The notes under the pieces are model-generated. The model did no database searches. It was not told the origin of the DNA and saw only the letters and a list, made by a program, of their open reading frames with translations. A stretch of DNA of 64,000 bases from Rhodoferax sp. GTDB taxonomy: Bacteria > Pseudomonadota > Gammaproteobacteria > Burkholderiales > Burkholderiaceae_C. The position numbers were made by a program, and so were the translations under genes. Below, one piece after another: positions 8,475 to 16,636 of this stretch. The stretch is taken from the NCBI GenBank assembly GCA_024236015.1, contig JACKLK010000005.1, positions 321,692 through 385,691 on the forward strand, given 5' to 3'. How positions within the stretch are numbered: position 1 is the first letter of the stretch; each line of letters starts with the position of its first letter.

Positions 8475-8624
8475 TACCCGGCGCACGCGCCGTGTGCGGC
8501 GCAGCCGGGCCCAAGGCTGCGCCCGCATGGTGCGTGCGCCGTGCGCACCGCTGCGCGCGCCGCGGCGGCTGTCAGAATCGATGCCGTGCCCGGCGCCGTG
8601 CCGGGTACGGTATCGGGAGAACCC

Positions 8625-9173
8625 TTGCAATCACATGTGATGCGTGCTGTGTGGCCCGCCGTGCTGGCCACGGCGGTGGTGCTGGTCACCACCCGCGTAC
8701 ACGCACAGGGATTCGACGTGACGCCCTGGCCGGCGCGCCAGGCGGCCCCGCCGCTGCAGGCGCGCGACCTGCACGGACAGCGGTGGGACCTGGCCTCGCT
8801 GCGCGGCAAGGCCGTGCTGATCAACTTCTGGGCCAGCTGGTGCGCGCCGTGCCTGGTGGAGATGCCATCCCTGCAGGCGCTGGCCCGTCGACACGGGCCG
8901 GAGCAGCTGGTCGTGCTGGCCGTGAACTTCAAGGAATCCGCCCCGACGGCGCAGCGTTTCGTGCAGCGCACCGGCCTGGACCTGCCGGTGCTGCTCGATC
9001 CGGCTGGCGCGATCGCGCGGCAATGGAAGGTCAAGGTGTTCCCGACCACGGTGCTGGTGGCGGCCGACGGCCGCGTGCAGGCGCTCGTGCGGGGGGAACT
9101 GGACTGGACCGGTCCGCAGGCGGCGGCGCTGGTCGAACCCTTGTTCCGGACGGCACCGCGCAAGACCCCGTAG
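8625..9173 (+). CDS. TlpA-like periplasmic thioredoxin
   Basis: A 182-residue secreted thiol-disulfide protein. A signal sequence (VLATAVVLVTTRVHAQG) is followed by a TlpA/ResA-type redoxin fold with W-C-A-P-C in LINFWASWCAPCLVEMPSL, a cis-Pro in KVFPTTVLV and a typical C-terminal helix. It would act in the periplasm, for example in cytochrome c maturation or general reduction. The best ribosome-binding site (GGGAGA) fits a TTG start at 8625; an ATG at 8640 is the alternative and gives the same mature protein. A diheme cytochrome c gene lies about 2 kb downstream, but no operon connects them. Confidence 0.85.
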   Translation: MQSHVMRAVWPAVLATAVVLVTTRVHAQGFDVTPWPARQAAPPLQARDLHGQRWDLASLRGKAVLINFWASWCAPCLVEMPSLQALARRHGPEQLVVLAVNFKESAPTAQRFVQRTGLDLPVLLDPAGAIARQWKVKVFPTTVLVAADGRVQALVRGELDWTGPQAAALVEPLFRTAPRKTP

Positions 9174-9261
9174 CCGCGGCAACGATAATCGGCCCCGGCC
9201 ATGGCGGGGTACCTGTATGTACGCCTCCGGCCTGTCTTTTCACCATTCCGGAGTTCTCTTT

Positions 9262-10389
9262 ATGACCACCGTGCGAACGGCGCCTGCGCGCCGCATTTTT
9301 GTTCAACAGATGGCCGCGGCCGCCGCCGCGGTCGCGCTGCCGTCCCTGGGAACGGCATACGCCGCCACCGGTGAGCGCCGCTTTGCGCCGCAGGCCGGCC
9401 AATGGCGCACCTTCGAGGTGACGACCCGCGTCGACATCGCGCAGGCCGATGGCGCCACGCGGGTATGGCTGCCGATTCCGTCGGTCAACACCGGATGGCA
9501 GCAGTCGCTGGAGAGTGCCTATTCCAGCAATGGCGTGGCCCGCATGGCCGACGACGAGCGGTATGGCGCCCGCATGCTGATGGTGGAGTTCGCGCCGTCC
9601 ATCGCGCAACCCCATGTCGAGTTGACCAGCCGGATCATGACGCAGGACCGCTCCATCGACTGGTCCGCGCGCCGGACCGCCAATGACGATGCGGCCATCC
9701 GGGCCTACTGGACCGCGGCCACCGAGTTGTTGCCCACCGGCGGCATCGTGCGCCAGACCGCCCGCGCGGCCGTGGGCCAGGCGCGCACCGATGTCGAGAA
9801 GACACAGCGCATCTACGACTGGATCATTGCCAACACCTTCCGCGAACCCAAGGTCAAGGGCTGTGGCGAAGGCGATATCCAGACCATGCTGGAGACCGGC
9901 AACCTGGGTGGCAAGTGTGCCGATCTCAACGCCCTGTTCGTCGGCATGTGCCGCGCGGTGGGGGTCCCCGCGCGTGACGTCTACGGATTGCGGCTGGTTC
10001 CTTCAGCCTTCGGCTACAAGGAGCTGGGCGGCAACCCCGCCAGCCTCAAGGGAGCCCAGCACTGCCGTGCCGAGGTCTGGCTGAGCGGCTACGGCTGGGT
10101 CGCGATGGACCCGGCCGACGTGACCAAGGTGATGCGCCAGGAAACCGCCGAGTGGATCAAGTCACCGGCCCATCCGGTCGTGGCACCGGTCGCCAAGGCC
10201 CTGTTCGGCGGCTGGGAAGGCAACTGGATGGCCTACAACGTGGCGCACGACGTGGTGTTGCCCGGCTCCACCGGACCGAAGATCGGTTTCCTGATGTACC
10301 CGATGGCCGAGAACGCGGCCGGCCGGCTGAACCACTACGCGCCGGACGACTTCCGCTACCAGATCACGGCGCGCGAGATCAAGGCCTGA
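9262..10389 (+). CDS. secreted transglutaminase-like protein
   Basis: A 375-residue protein with a Tat-like leader (R10-R11 then an Ala-rich stretch ending TAYA) and a transglutaminase-like core. The catalytic triad is visible as C219 (GGKCADLNALFVGMCRA), H267 (GAQHCRAEVWL) and D283 (VAMDPAD). Residues 45-130 form a beta-rich N-terminal domain with VWLPIP, common in bacterial members of this group. Such proteins are thought to act as cysteine proteases or amidases outside the cytoplasm; the substrate is not known. The ATG at 9262 has GGAG 9 bases upstream. It stands 88 bases after the thioredoxin gene on the same strand and may be co-expressed. Confidence 0.85.
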   Translation: MTTVRTAPARRIFVQQMAAAAAAVALPSLGTAYAATGERRFAPQAGQWRTFEVTTRVDIAQADGATRVWLPIPSVNTGWQQSLESAYSSNGVARMADDERYGARMLMVEFAPSIAQPHVELTSRIMTQDRSIDWSARRTANDDAAIRAYWTAATELLPTGGIVRQTARAAVGQARTDVEKTQRIYDWIIANTFREPKVKGCGEGDIQTMLETGNLGGKCADLNALFVGMCRAVGVPARDVYGLRLVPSAFGYKELGGNPASLKGAQHCRAEVWLSGYGWVAMDPADVTKVMRQETAEWIKSPAHPVVAPVAKALFGGWEGNWMAYNVAHDVVLPGSTGPKIGFLMYPMAENAAGRLNHYAPDDFRYQITAREIKA

Positions 10390-10472
10390 TGGTGGTGGGC
10401 CGAGGAGCGGCGCTGCGGCGCGCGCACCTCGATGCTGCGGCCTGTTTGGCCGCGGCCCTCGGCCCTCGGCCG

Positions 10473-11150
10473 TCAGTCGGTGTCGAGATGCGCCGTGTCG
10501 TTGAAGCGCCGCAGCCACCACTGCGTGCCGAGCACGACGATGCTGTGCAGGGAGCCGTTGTCCGCGCCGTCGAAGCTGCGGTGGCGCGCGCCGACGGCAT
10601 GGGCTGCCAGCGTGCCGATGACGCCGCCGTGCACGACGCAGACCACGCGCTGGCCCGGATGGGCCGCATGCAGGCGCTGCAATGCGTCGACGCAGCGCTG
10701 CTGCAGCCGGGCCGACGATTCGGCGCCGGGGATGTGGCCCCATTCGCCGTCGGCAACGACCCGCAGCCAGATCGGATCCTGTTGCGCGGCGTAGGCGCGC
10801 AAGCGTCCGCCTTCCCACGCCCCGAGGAACACCTCGCGCAATGCCGGCTCGACGCGCGCGGTGATGCCGCGCGCGGCCAGCAGCGGGGCGGCGGTCTGGG
10901 CGGTACGCCGCAGGTTCGTGACGTAGACGGCGTCGATGCGCTCGCGTGCCAGCCGATCGCAGACCCGGCGTGCCTGCTCCAGGCCCTCGTCGGACAGCGC
11001 CGGATCGCCATGGCCATCGACCAGCGCAAACGGCCGCTCCGGCACGAAAGGCTCCGATGCGCCATGGCGCACCAGCACGAATTCGGTCGCACCCGCCGGG
11101 GCTGCGTAGCGGGTCTGTCGGTGTCCGGTTTCTGCGGTGGGGGTGGTCAT
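10473..11150 (-). CDS. histidine phosphatase family protein (phosphoglycerate mutase-like)
   Basis: A 225-residue member of the histidine phosphatase superfamily. The phospho-acceptor motif is LVRHGASE (R28-H29-G30), with a later Arg in YVTNLRRTAQTA, Glu in REVFLGAWEGG and the second catalytic His in VVCVVHGGVIG. It probably dephosphorylates a small cytoplasmic metabolite; mutase activity cannot be told from phosphatase activity here. Its end faces the transglutaminase gene (convergent) and its start is divergent from the cytochrome c gene. No strong Shine-Dalgarno site precedes the ATG at 11150; a longer ORF to 11519 runs across the cytochrome c start and is unlikely. Confidence 0.85.
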   Translation of the reverse strand: MTTPTAETGHRQTRYAAPAGATEFVLVRHGASEPFVPERPFALVDGHGDPALSDEGLEQARRVCDRLARERIDAVYVTNLRRTAQTAAPLLAARGITARVEPALREVFLGAWEGGRLRAYAAQQDPIWLRVVADGEWGHIPGAESSARLQQRCVDALQRLHAAHPGQRVVCVVHGGVIGTLAAHAVGARHRSFDGADNGSLHSIVVLGTQWWLRRFNDTAHLDTD

Positions 11151-11243
11151 CGGCGCATTGTCGTCGCAGCGTCGACGCGACGTCGGCGTGCCGCGCCGAT
11201 GCCGCTTGCGGGACGACCGCGTCGCATGGTAGGGTGCAGGTGC

Positions 11244-11257
11244 TTGACGCCGATCAA
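11244..11257. promoter_or_regulatory. FNR/Anr-type box upstream of diheme cytochrome c
   Basis: TTGACGCCGATCAA fits the CRP/FNR consensus TTGAY-N4-RTCAA at every defined position. Its centre is 51 bases before the cytochrome c ATG at 11302, so a start of transcription about 40 bases downstream (a class II activator position) would leave a short leader. Oxygen- or nitric-oxide-responsive control is an inference. Confidence 0.55.
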
Positions 11258-11301
11258 GTGCCGGTCCTGGCGTCGATGAGCACTGTTTTGGGGAGGCTTG
11301 C

Positions 11302-12168
11302 ATGCGCATCCGCTCGTTTCTCTTTGTGGCCCTGATGGCCATGGTCTCGTTCCGTGTCGCCGCGGCCGGTCCCGACGCCGCGGTGATCGAGCGTGGCCAG
11401 TACCTGATGAATGGCGTCGTCGCCTGCGGCAACTGCCACGTTGCGCGTGGTGCCCGGGGCGAGCCGCTGTTCGACAAGGGGCTCTCTGGTGGCATGGTGT
11501 TCGACGAGCCGGCATTCAAGGCCTATGCGTCCAACATCACGCCCGATCCGGAGACCGGCATCGGCAAGTGGACCGACGCCCAGCTCGCCAAGGCGATCCG
11601 CGAGGGGGTGCGGCCCGACAACAGCATCATCGGCCCGCCGATGCCGATCGAGTTTTACCGCCATCTGTCGGACGAGGACCTCAAGGCCATCATCGCCTAT
11701 CTGCGGGCCCAGCCCCCGGTGAAGAACCTGGTGCAGCGCTCGACCTACAACATGCCGCTGCCGCCCGCGTACGGCCCCCCGATCAAGAGCGTGAAGGCGC
11801 CGCCGGCGAGCAACAAGCGCGCCTATGGCGAATACCTGGCGCAGATCGGCCACTGCATGGAATGCCACACGCCGCGCGATGGCAAGGGCATGTTGCAGCA
11901 CGGCAAGCTCGGTGCCGGCGGGCAGGTGTTCAAGGGTCCGTGGGGCGAGAGCGTGTCGCGCAACCTGACGCCGCATCCGAGCGGGCTCAAGGACTGGACC
12001 GATGCACAGATCGTCACGGCCGTGCGCGAAGGTGTCGACCGCGATGGCAAGCCGTATCGTCCGCCGATGGGCTTCGGCTTCTACAAGACCATCAGCGACG
12101 CCGACATGGCCGCGCTGATCGCCTACCTGCGATCGCTCAAGCCCCAGGCCTTCGCCGGCGGCAGGTAG
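11302..12168 (+). CDS. diheme cytochrome c
   Basis: A 288-residue exported electron-transfer protein. After a signal peptide (to about A22) there are two c-type domains: heme motif C42-GN-C45-H46 in the first and C185-ME-C188-H189 in the second. Each is followed by a domain end of the form LSDEDLKAIIAYLRA or ISDADMAALIAYLRS. It resembles the cytochrome subunits that serve periplasmic sugar, alcohol or aldehyde dehydrogenases, but no dehydrogenase is next to it, so its partner is unknown. The ATG has GGGGAGG 6 bases upstream, a strong site. An FNR-type box at 11244-11257 suggests control by oxygen. Confidence 0.9.
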   Translation: MRIRSFLFVALMAMVSFRVAAAGPDAAVIERGQYLMNGVVACGNCHVARGARGEPLFDKGLSGGMVFDEPAFKAYASNITPDPETGIGKWTDAQLAKAIREGVRPDNSIIGPPMPIEFYRHLSDEDLKAIIAYLRAQPPVKNLVQRSTYNMPLPPAYGPPIKSVKAPPASNKRAYGEYLAQIGHCMECHTPRDGKGMLQHGKLGAGGQVFKGPWGESVSRNLTPHPSGLKDWTDAQIVTAVREGVDRDGKPYRPPMGFGFYKTISDADMAALIAYLRSLKPQAFAGGR

Positions 12169-12176
12169 GCACGGGC

Positions 12177-12203
12177 ACACGACTGGCCCGCCGGTCGTCG
12201 TGT
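12177..12203. terminator. possible bidirectional hairpin
   Basis: Perfect 7-base arms ACACGAC and GTCGTGT are separated by 13 bases, between the convergent cytochrome c gene and the small gene ending at 12226. There is no T run, so the terminator role is a weak guess from position. Confidence 0.25.
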
Positions 12204-12225
12204 CGACCGCGCCGGGCGCGGTGGA

Positions 12226-12465
12226 TCACCAGTCCCAGCCCCTGCGCGCGACTTCGCGCAACCGCGCCGCCTGTTCCGGCCGCGTGTGTTCCCATTCGTC
12301 GGCCATGCGGTTGAGCTCGGCCGAGAGGTTGAAGACCACGTTCAGGAATTCCCGCATGTTTTGTGCGGCGGTGACGACCGCGGTGCGGACGCCGGCGGCA
12401 ACGGCATGCAGTGGCAGCGGGACGACGGTGCCGGACGGACCCGGTTCGTGCACGGTGCTGTTCAT
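12226..12465 (-). CDS. small protein of unknown function
   Basis: A 79-residue protein I do not recognise. The middle is a likely amphipathic helix (AAQNMREFLNVVFNLSAELNRMADEWE) and the end is charged with a Trp-rich finish (RRGWDW). There is no signal peptide or membrane segment. The ATG at 12465 has GGGAGAG 5-6 bases upstream, which supports it as real and rejects a longer start at 12564 that would overlap the next gene. It lies 95 bases after the other small gene on the same strand, so the pair is probably one transcript, perhaps under the LysR protein encoded just upstream. Confidence 0.6.
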   Translation of the reverse strand: MNSTVHEPGPSGTVVPLPLHAVAAGVRTAVVTAAQNMREFLNVVFNLSAELNRMADEWEHTRPEQAARLREVARRGWDW

Positions 12466-12560
12466 GAAGGCTCTCCCGAAGTGGACGACGATTGGTAAGT
12501 GGGCGCCAACATGTTCACCTGGCGTGCACATGCGGGCATAAAGCGGGGCTGGAGACGGCG

Positions 12561-12956
12561 TCAACGGGCCGGCAGGGTGGCTGTCGCTTCATGGCGATCG
12601 GCGGCTGCGCACAGGTCGGCGGCGAAGCCCGGCTCCGTCAGGTGGTACTGGCGCGCCATCGCGCGTACGCAGGCGGCCTGCCGTGCGGCGTCGACGGCAG
12701 CCGCGTCCGCGCGGATCTTGCCGGTCCGCTGGCCGGGGCCTTGCACCGGGTCGACCGGTGTCGCGGGCTCGATCCCGGTGCCCAGGCCCATCATGCGCAT
12801 CTCGCGCAGCGCGCGGCGCGCGCCGAAAGCCTGCAGTTCGAGCCAGGCGATGGTCCCCAGCCGGGTGCCCCAGGCGCGCAGATGGGCGATGAGGGGCGAC
12901 ACGGCATCGGGGGTGACGGCGGAATGGATCGGTGCGATGCGGGTCGTGGTGTTCAT
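12561..12956 (-). CDS. protein of unknown function
   Basis: A 131-residue soluble protein without a family I can name. The N-terminal half has a helix-like segment (LRAWGTRLGTIAWLELQAFGARRALREMRMMGLG), rich in Arg, that recalls small DUF1127-like proteins without matching the motif. The second half is Ala-rich and ends with a helix (AACVRAMARQYHLTEPGFAADLCAAADRH). The ATG at 12956 has AAAGGAG 6 bases before it, an excellent ribosome-binding site. About 90 bases upstream is the CTAGGGT/ACCCTAG palindrome at 13047-13062, and further upstream the LysR gene on the same strand; regulation by that LysR protein is likely. Confidence 0.6.
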   Translation of the reverse strand: MNTTTRIAPIHSAVTPDAVSPLIAHLRAWGTRLGTIAWLELQAFGARRALREMRMMGLGTGIEPATPVDPVQGPGQRTGKIRADAAAVDAARQAACVRAMARQYHLTEPGFAADLCAAADRHEATATLPAR

Positions 12957-13046
12957 GACGGCTCCTTTGGCGCCGGCGGGCGCATGGACATGCAGCAAGT
13001 CCCTGCTACGGGCGGCGCGACCGGTATGCCGTGCCGAGTCTTGATA

Positions 13047-13062
13047 CTAGGGTAAACCCTAG
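13047..13062. promoter_or_regulatory. CTAGGGT-AA-ACCCTAG palindrome
   Basis: A 16-bp palindrome with perfect 7-base arms lies about 90 bases upstream of the small gene starting at 12956 and just past the 3' end of the LysR gene. It has the T-N11-A look of a LysR site. A related, less perfect copy lies at 14186-14202 upstream of the LysR gene itself. Confidence 0.55.
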
Positions 13063-13153
13063 GTTTCTGGAAATTCCGGCTGTGAATGCAGCCATCACCG
13101 GGCCGAATGCCGTGCTCCGCCGCAGGCGCGCACCGGGTGGCGCGCCGGCCGCG

Positions 13154-14107
13154 TCACAGGGCGCTGGCCACGGCTGCAGCGGCGGTGGCCAGCGTCTCGC
13201 GCAGCCAGCGTTGCGCCGTGTCCTGCTCGTGGCGTCGATGCCACAGCAGGCCGACCTCGATGGCGGGCAGTTCGAATGGCAGCGGCCGCAGCGCCAGTTC
13301 CGGCGCAAAACCGGTCGCCGGCACGAAGCTGCGCGGCAATACGGTCAGCAGATCGGACTGGTGGACCACCGAGCCCGCCGTCGCGAACTGCGTGACGGTG
13401 AGCATCACGCGCCGTCGACGGCCCTGTTGCGCCAGCGCTTCGTCGACGAAGCCGCGTGGCCTGCCGGCGAAGTTGACCCGCAGATGGTCGGCGGCGCAAT
13501 AGGTATCCAGCGTCAAGGCACCGTCGGCGGCCAGCGGGTGATCGCGTCGCATCACGCAGGCGTATTGGCACTGGTACAGCGGCTCGAGCCGGGTCAGGGC
13601 CGTGTCGCTTTCGGCCGCGAGCGCCGCGCGCACGTCCGGGAAGAACCCCAGTGCGGCATCGGCCTCGCCCTGTTCGAGCAGCGGTCGCGGATCGCGCGTG
13701 CGCAGGTCGACCACGCGCAGGTCCACACGCGAGCGCTCGCGCTGCAGGGCCTGCACCAGCACCGGCACGAACAAGGCGGCCGTGGCGTCGGACATGGCCA
13801 GCGTGAACAGCCGTTCGTCGTGGCGCGCGTCGAAGGCCTGCGGCACGAAGGCCTGCTCCAGGTTGCGCAGCGCATTGCGCACGATGGGCCACAGGCCCTG
13901 GGCGTGCACGGTGGGCACGACACCGGATGAGGTCGGCAGGAACAACTCTTCCCGCGTGGCTTCGCGCAGCCGGCGCAGCGCGTTGCTGGCCGCCGGCTGC
14001 GTCATCGACAGGCGTTCGGCCGCCCGCGTCACGTTGCGCTCGAGCATCACGGCGTCGAACACCTTGAGCAGGTTCAGGTCCAGCGTGCGGAAGTTGATGG
14101 GGCGCAT
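13154..14107 (-). CDS. LysR-family transcriptional regulator (NodD-like branch)
   Basis: A 317-residue regulator. The N-terminal HTH starts LDLNLLKVFDAVMLERNVTRAAERLSMTQPAASNALRRLR, the form seen in the NodD/PcpR-like branch that often responds to aromatic or phenolic ligands. The rest is a two-lobe ligand-binding domain. The start at 14107 (MRPINFRTLD) is the usual family start. CTAGGG-type palindromes at 14186-14202 (upstream of this gene) and 13047-13062 (upstream of the small genes) suggest that it controls itself and the two orphan proteins. It is also divergent from the cystathionine gamma-synthase-like gene, a second possible target. Confidence 0.9.
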   Translation of the reverse strand: MRPINFRTLDLNLLKVFDAVMLERNVTRAAERLSMTQPAASNALRRLREATREELFLPTSSGVVPTVHAQGLWPIVRNALRNLEQAFVPQAFDARHDERLFTLAMSDATAALFVPVLVQALQRERSRVDLRVVDLRTRDPRPLLEQGEADAALGFFPDVRAALAAESDTALTRLEPLYQCQYACVMRRDHPLAADGALTLDTYCAADHLRVNFAGRPRGFVDEALAQQGRRRRVMLTVTQFATAGSVVHQSDLLTVLPRSFVPATGFAPELALRPLPFELPAIEVGLLWHRRHEQDTAQRWLRETLATAAAAVASAL

Positions 14108-14185
14108 GGGCGTCGAGAAGGGGCCGGTTGCCCAGGCGGGCATGCCTGTGGCGAAGTCCTGGGGCTTAGCAAAGATCGGGCCAGT

Positions 14186-14202
14186 CTAGGGGAAAACCCT
14201 TG
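14186..14202. promoter_or_regulatory. imperfect CTAGGG...CCCTTG dyad
   Basis: The arms CTAGGG and CCCTTG (one mismatch) flank GAAAA in the divergent gap of 290 bases between the LysR start (14107) and the gene at 14398. It resembles the palindrome at 13047-13062 and is probably the LysR autoregulatory site. I see no gene in the rest of the gap. Confidence 0.4.
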
Positions 14203-14397
14203 CTCTGTTTGAGGTTCCGCCTCCAGAGCGCGCCCGGTTCAGGGCCGCCCGGCGTTCTCCGCCCGAGCGGCCCGCGCGCCGCCGCTCGGGCCGCCAGGGG
14301 CGATGCTAGAGTGGATGCCGCAATCGCCGGCGCGCCTGCGGCACCTCCGGCCGTTCGGACAACGCCGCCGCACCACCAAGGCTGACAAGGACTCCCC

Positions 14398-15579
14398 ATG
14401 CATCACGATCCCATCCGCACCGGCACCGCATCCGTCTGGGCCGGCGAAGAGCAACTGTCCAGTGAAGGCGCGATCGTGCCGCCGGTGTTCAACTCGGTGA
14501 CCTTCGGTTTCGAGGCCATGGACGACTGGTTCGACGTCGCGCTGGGCAAGAAACCCGGGCATATCTATTCGCGCAACACCAACCCGACGGTGCGGCCGCT
14601 GGAGGAGAAGATCCGCGTGCTCGACGGCGCGCAGGCCGCCACCAGTTTCTCGACCGGCATGGCGGCGATCAGCAACACCTTGTTCGGTCTGCTCCAGGCC
14701 GGCGACCGGGTGGTGTCGATCCAGGACACCTACGGCGGGTCGAACAAGGTGTTCAACGAGTTCCTGCCGCGCATGCAGGTCGAGGTCTGCCTGTGCGACA
14801 CCGGCGACGTCGACGCCATCGAGCGCGAGGTGGCGCGGGGCTGCACGGTGCTGTACCTCGAGACACCGACCAATCCGACGCTCAAGATCGTCGACATCGA
14901 GCGGCTGGCCCGGGCCGCCCATGCCGTGGGCGCCATCGTCGTCGTCGACAACACCTTCAACACGCCGATCAACCAGCGCCCGCTCGCGCTGGGCGCGGAC
15001 CTGGTCGTCTACAGCGCGACCAAATACCTCAATGGCCATTCCGATGCGATGGGCGGGCTGCTGGTGGGTCGCAAGGACCTGGTCGACCGCGTCTTCCACT
15101 ACCGCGAGATCACCGGCGCGACGCTGCACGCGCAGCCGGCTTCGATGATCCTGCGCGGCATGAAGACGCTGGAGTTGCGCATGCAGCGCCACAACGAGAA
15201 CGGCATGGCGGTGGCCACCTACCTGGCCGCGCACGCCAAGGTCAACCAGGTGTTCTATCCCGGCCTGCCCGGGCATCCGAACCACGCGATCGCGAAGAAG
15301 CAGATGAGTGGCTTCGGCGGCATGTTGAGTTTTTCGCTGCATGGCGGCTTCGAGCAGGTCGTCGTGCTGCTCGAGCACCTGCGTCTGGCGCACAAGGCGG
15401 CCAGCCTGGGTTCGGTCGGCACCCTGGTCGGTCCGCCGCGCACCACCAGCCACGTCGAGCTCAGCGCGCAGGAGCGTGCCGACGCCGGCATACCGGAGAG
15501 CCTGGTCCGTTATTCGGCCGGCATCGAGAACGCGGTCGACCTGATCGCCGATCTGGAGCAGGCGCTGGCCCGGGTGTGA
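14398..15579 (+). CDS. cystathionine gamma-synthase family PLP enzyme
   Basis: A 393-residue PLP-dependent enzyme of the Cys/Met metabolism family. The PLP lysine is K209 in VVYSATKYLNGHSDAMGG; other hallmarks are YSRNTNPTVRPLEEKI, the STGMAAI phosphate-binding loop, ETPTNP and a C-terminal RYSAGIEN. Members catalyse gamma- or beta-elimination or replacement on cystathionine, homocysteine or methionine derivatives. The exact reaction cannot be told from sequence alone, so I give no symbol. It stands alone, divergent from the LysR gene at 13154-14107, and no other methionine gene is near, apart from the MetX-like hydrolase 24 kb away. Confidence 0.9.
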   Translation: MHHDPIRTGTASVWAGEEQLSSEGAIVPPVFNSVTFGFEAMDDWFDVALGKKPGHIYSRNTNPTVRPLEEKIRVLDGAQAATSFSTGMAAISNTLFGLLQAGDRVVSIQDTYGGSNKVFNEFLPRMQVEVCLCDTGDVDAIEREVARGCTVLYLETPTNPTLKIVDIERLARAAHAVGAIVVVDNTFNTPINQRPLALGADLVVYSATKYLNGHSDAMGGLLVGRKDLVDRVFHYREITGATLHAQPASMILRGMKTLELRMQRHNENGMAVATYLAAHAKVNQVFYPGLPGHPNHAIAKKQMSGFGGMLSFSLHGGFEQVVVLLEHLRLAHKAASLGSVGTLVGPPRTTSHVELSAQERADAGIPESLVRYSAGIENAVDLIADLEQALARV

Positions 15580-15652
15580 ATGCGCGGGCCCATGTGCCGC
15601 GCCTTGCGCAGGCGCAAGTGGTGACCGATGCGCCCACGGATCGCCGCCCCGG

Positions 15653-16531
15653 TCAGCCGGCGCTGCCGTCGCACAGGCCGGCCACCAGTGCCTGCCATTG
15701 CCGGGCCGGCACGGTGTCCTTGCGTGCCGTCATCCAGTAGCCGTCATCGGGCGCCAGCGTGTCGTTCGACAGCCGCACCAGCGCGCCTTCGGCCACTGCG
15801 GCCGCGCACAGGGCCTCGGAACCCAGGATCACGCCCAGTCCTTCCCGGGCGGCGCCCAGCGCGGCCACGAAGCTGTCGAAGCGGTAACGCGGCGCCGGCG
15901 GGGCGGCGTCGCCGCTGCGCTCGGCCCATTCCTGCCAGCCCGGTCGCGGCCCGGAGACGGCAATCCGCGGCAGCGCCTGCCAGTGCGGCTCGCCCCGCAG
16001 CAAGGCGGGCGCCGCCATCGGCGCCAGCCGCTCGGCGTAGAGCCGGGCAGCGTCCATGCCGGGCCAGTGGCCGCTGCCGTAGCGGATCTCGATGGCGGCG
16101 TTGGACCGTGCGAAGTCGGGTTCGATGTTCATCGTGGTCAGCGACAACTGGACCTGTGTGCCCGGGTCGAGCCCGGCCAGCCGCGGCACGATCCACAACT
16201 GGATCACCGACGCGCTGGCCGACAGCACCAGCTTCTGCAGCGGCTTGCCGAACAAGGCGTCGGCGCTGCGGTCCAGGCTGCGCAGCGCCTGGCTCACATG
16301 CGGCAGCCAGGCTTCGCCTTCGATGGTCAGCGTCACGCCGCGCGCCTCGCGGGTGAACAGGCGTGCGCCCAGACGCCGTTCCAGGTTCTGGATGCGCTGG
16401 CTGACCGCGGCCTGGGTCAGCCCGATTTCGCGCGCCGCCGCCGTGAAGTTGCCGGTGCGCCCGGCGGCCTCGAATACCCGGACCCATTCGAGCGGGAGCT
16501 TGTCGACACGCCTGTTGCTAGTTTCCATCAT
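15653..16531 (-). CDS. LysR-family regulator (GcvA-like), probably of tmpAB
   Basis: A 292-residue regulator with an HTH at residues 12-60 (PLEWVRVFEAAGRTGNFTAA, then GLTQAAVSQRIQNLE). GSEALCAAAVAEGALVRL near the C-terminus is typical of the GcvA-like branch. It is divergent from the phosphonate hydroxylase gene, with 105 bases between the two starts, the classic arrangement of a LysR activator and its target. A trimethylaminoethylphosphonate or a related metabolite is the likely co-inducer by inference. The start at 16531 (MMET) has GAGGGG about 9 bases upstream; the second Met would serve equally. Confidence 0.88.
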   Translation of the reverse strand: MMETSNRRVDKLPLEWVRVFEAAGRTGNFTAAAREIGLTQAAVSQRIQNLERRLGARLFTREARGVTLTIEGEAWLPHVSQALRSLDRSADALFGKPLQKLVLSASASVIQLWIVPRLAGLDPGTQVQLSLTTMNIEPDFARSNAAIEIRYGSGHWPGMDAARLYAERLAPMAAPALLRGEPHWQALPRIAVSGPRPGWQEWAERSGDAAPPAPRYRFDSFVAALGAAREGLGVILGSEALCAAAVAEGALVRLSNDTLAPDDGYWMTARKDTVPARQWQALVAGLCDGSAG

Positions 16532-16636
16532 GAAAACGACCCCTCAGACATGGTTTCTGTCGCTTGTCATTATGGATTGCATGCGGGACACTCGCGGTTT
16601 TTCTGGAGCGCCGCAGTGGCGACGAGGTGCAGCAAC

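Noticed and set aside
9262..11150. Transglutaminase and histidine phosphatase as one functional unit
   Set aside because: They are convergent with separate promoters and no shared theme.
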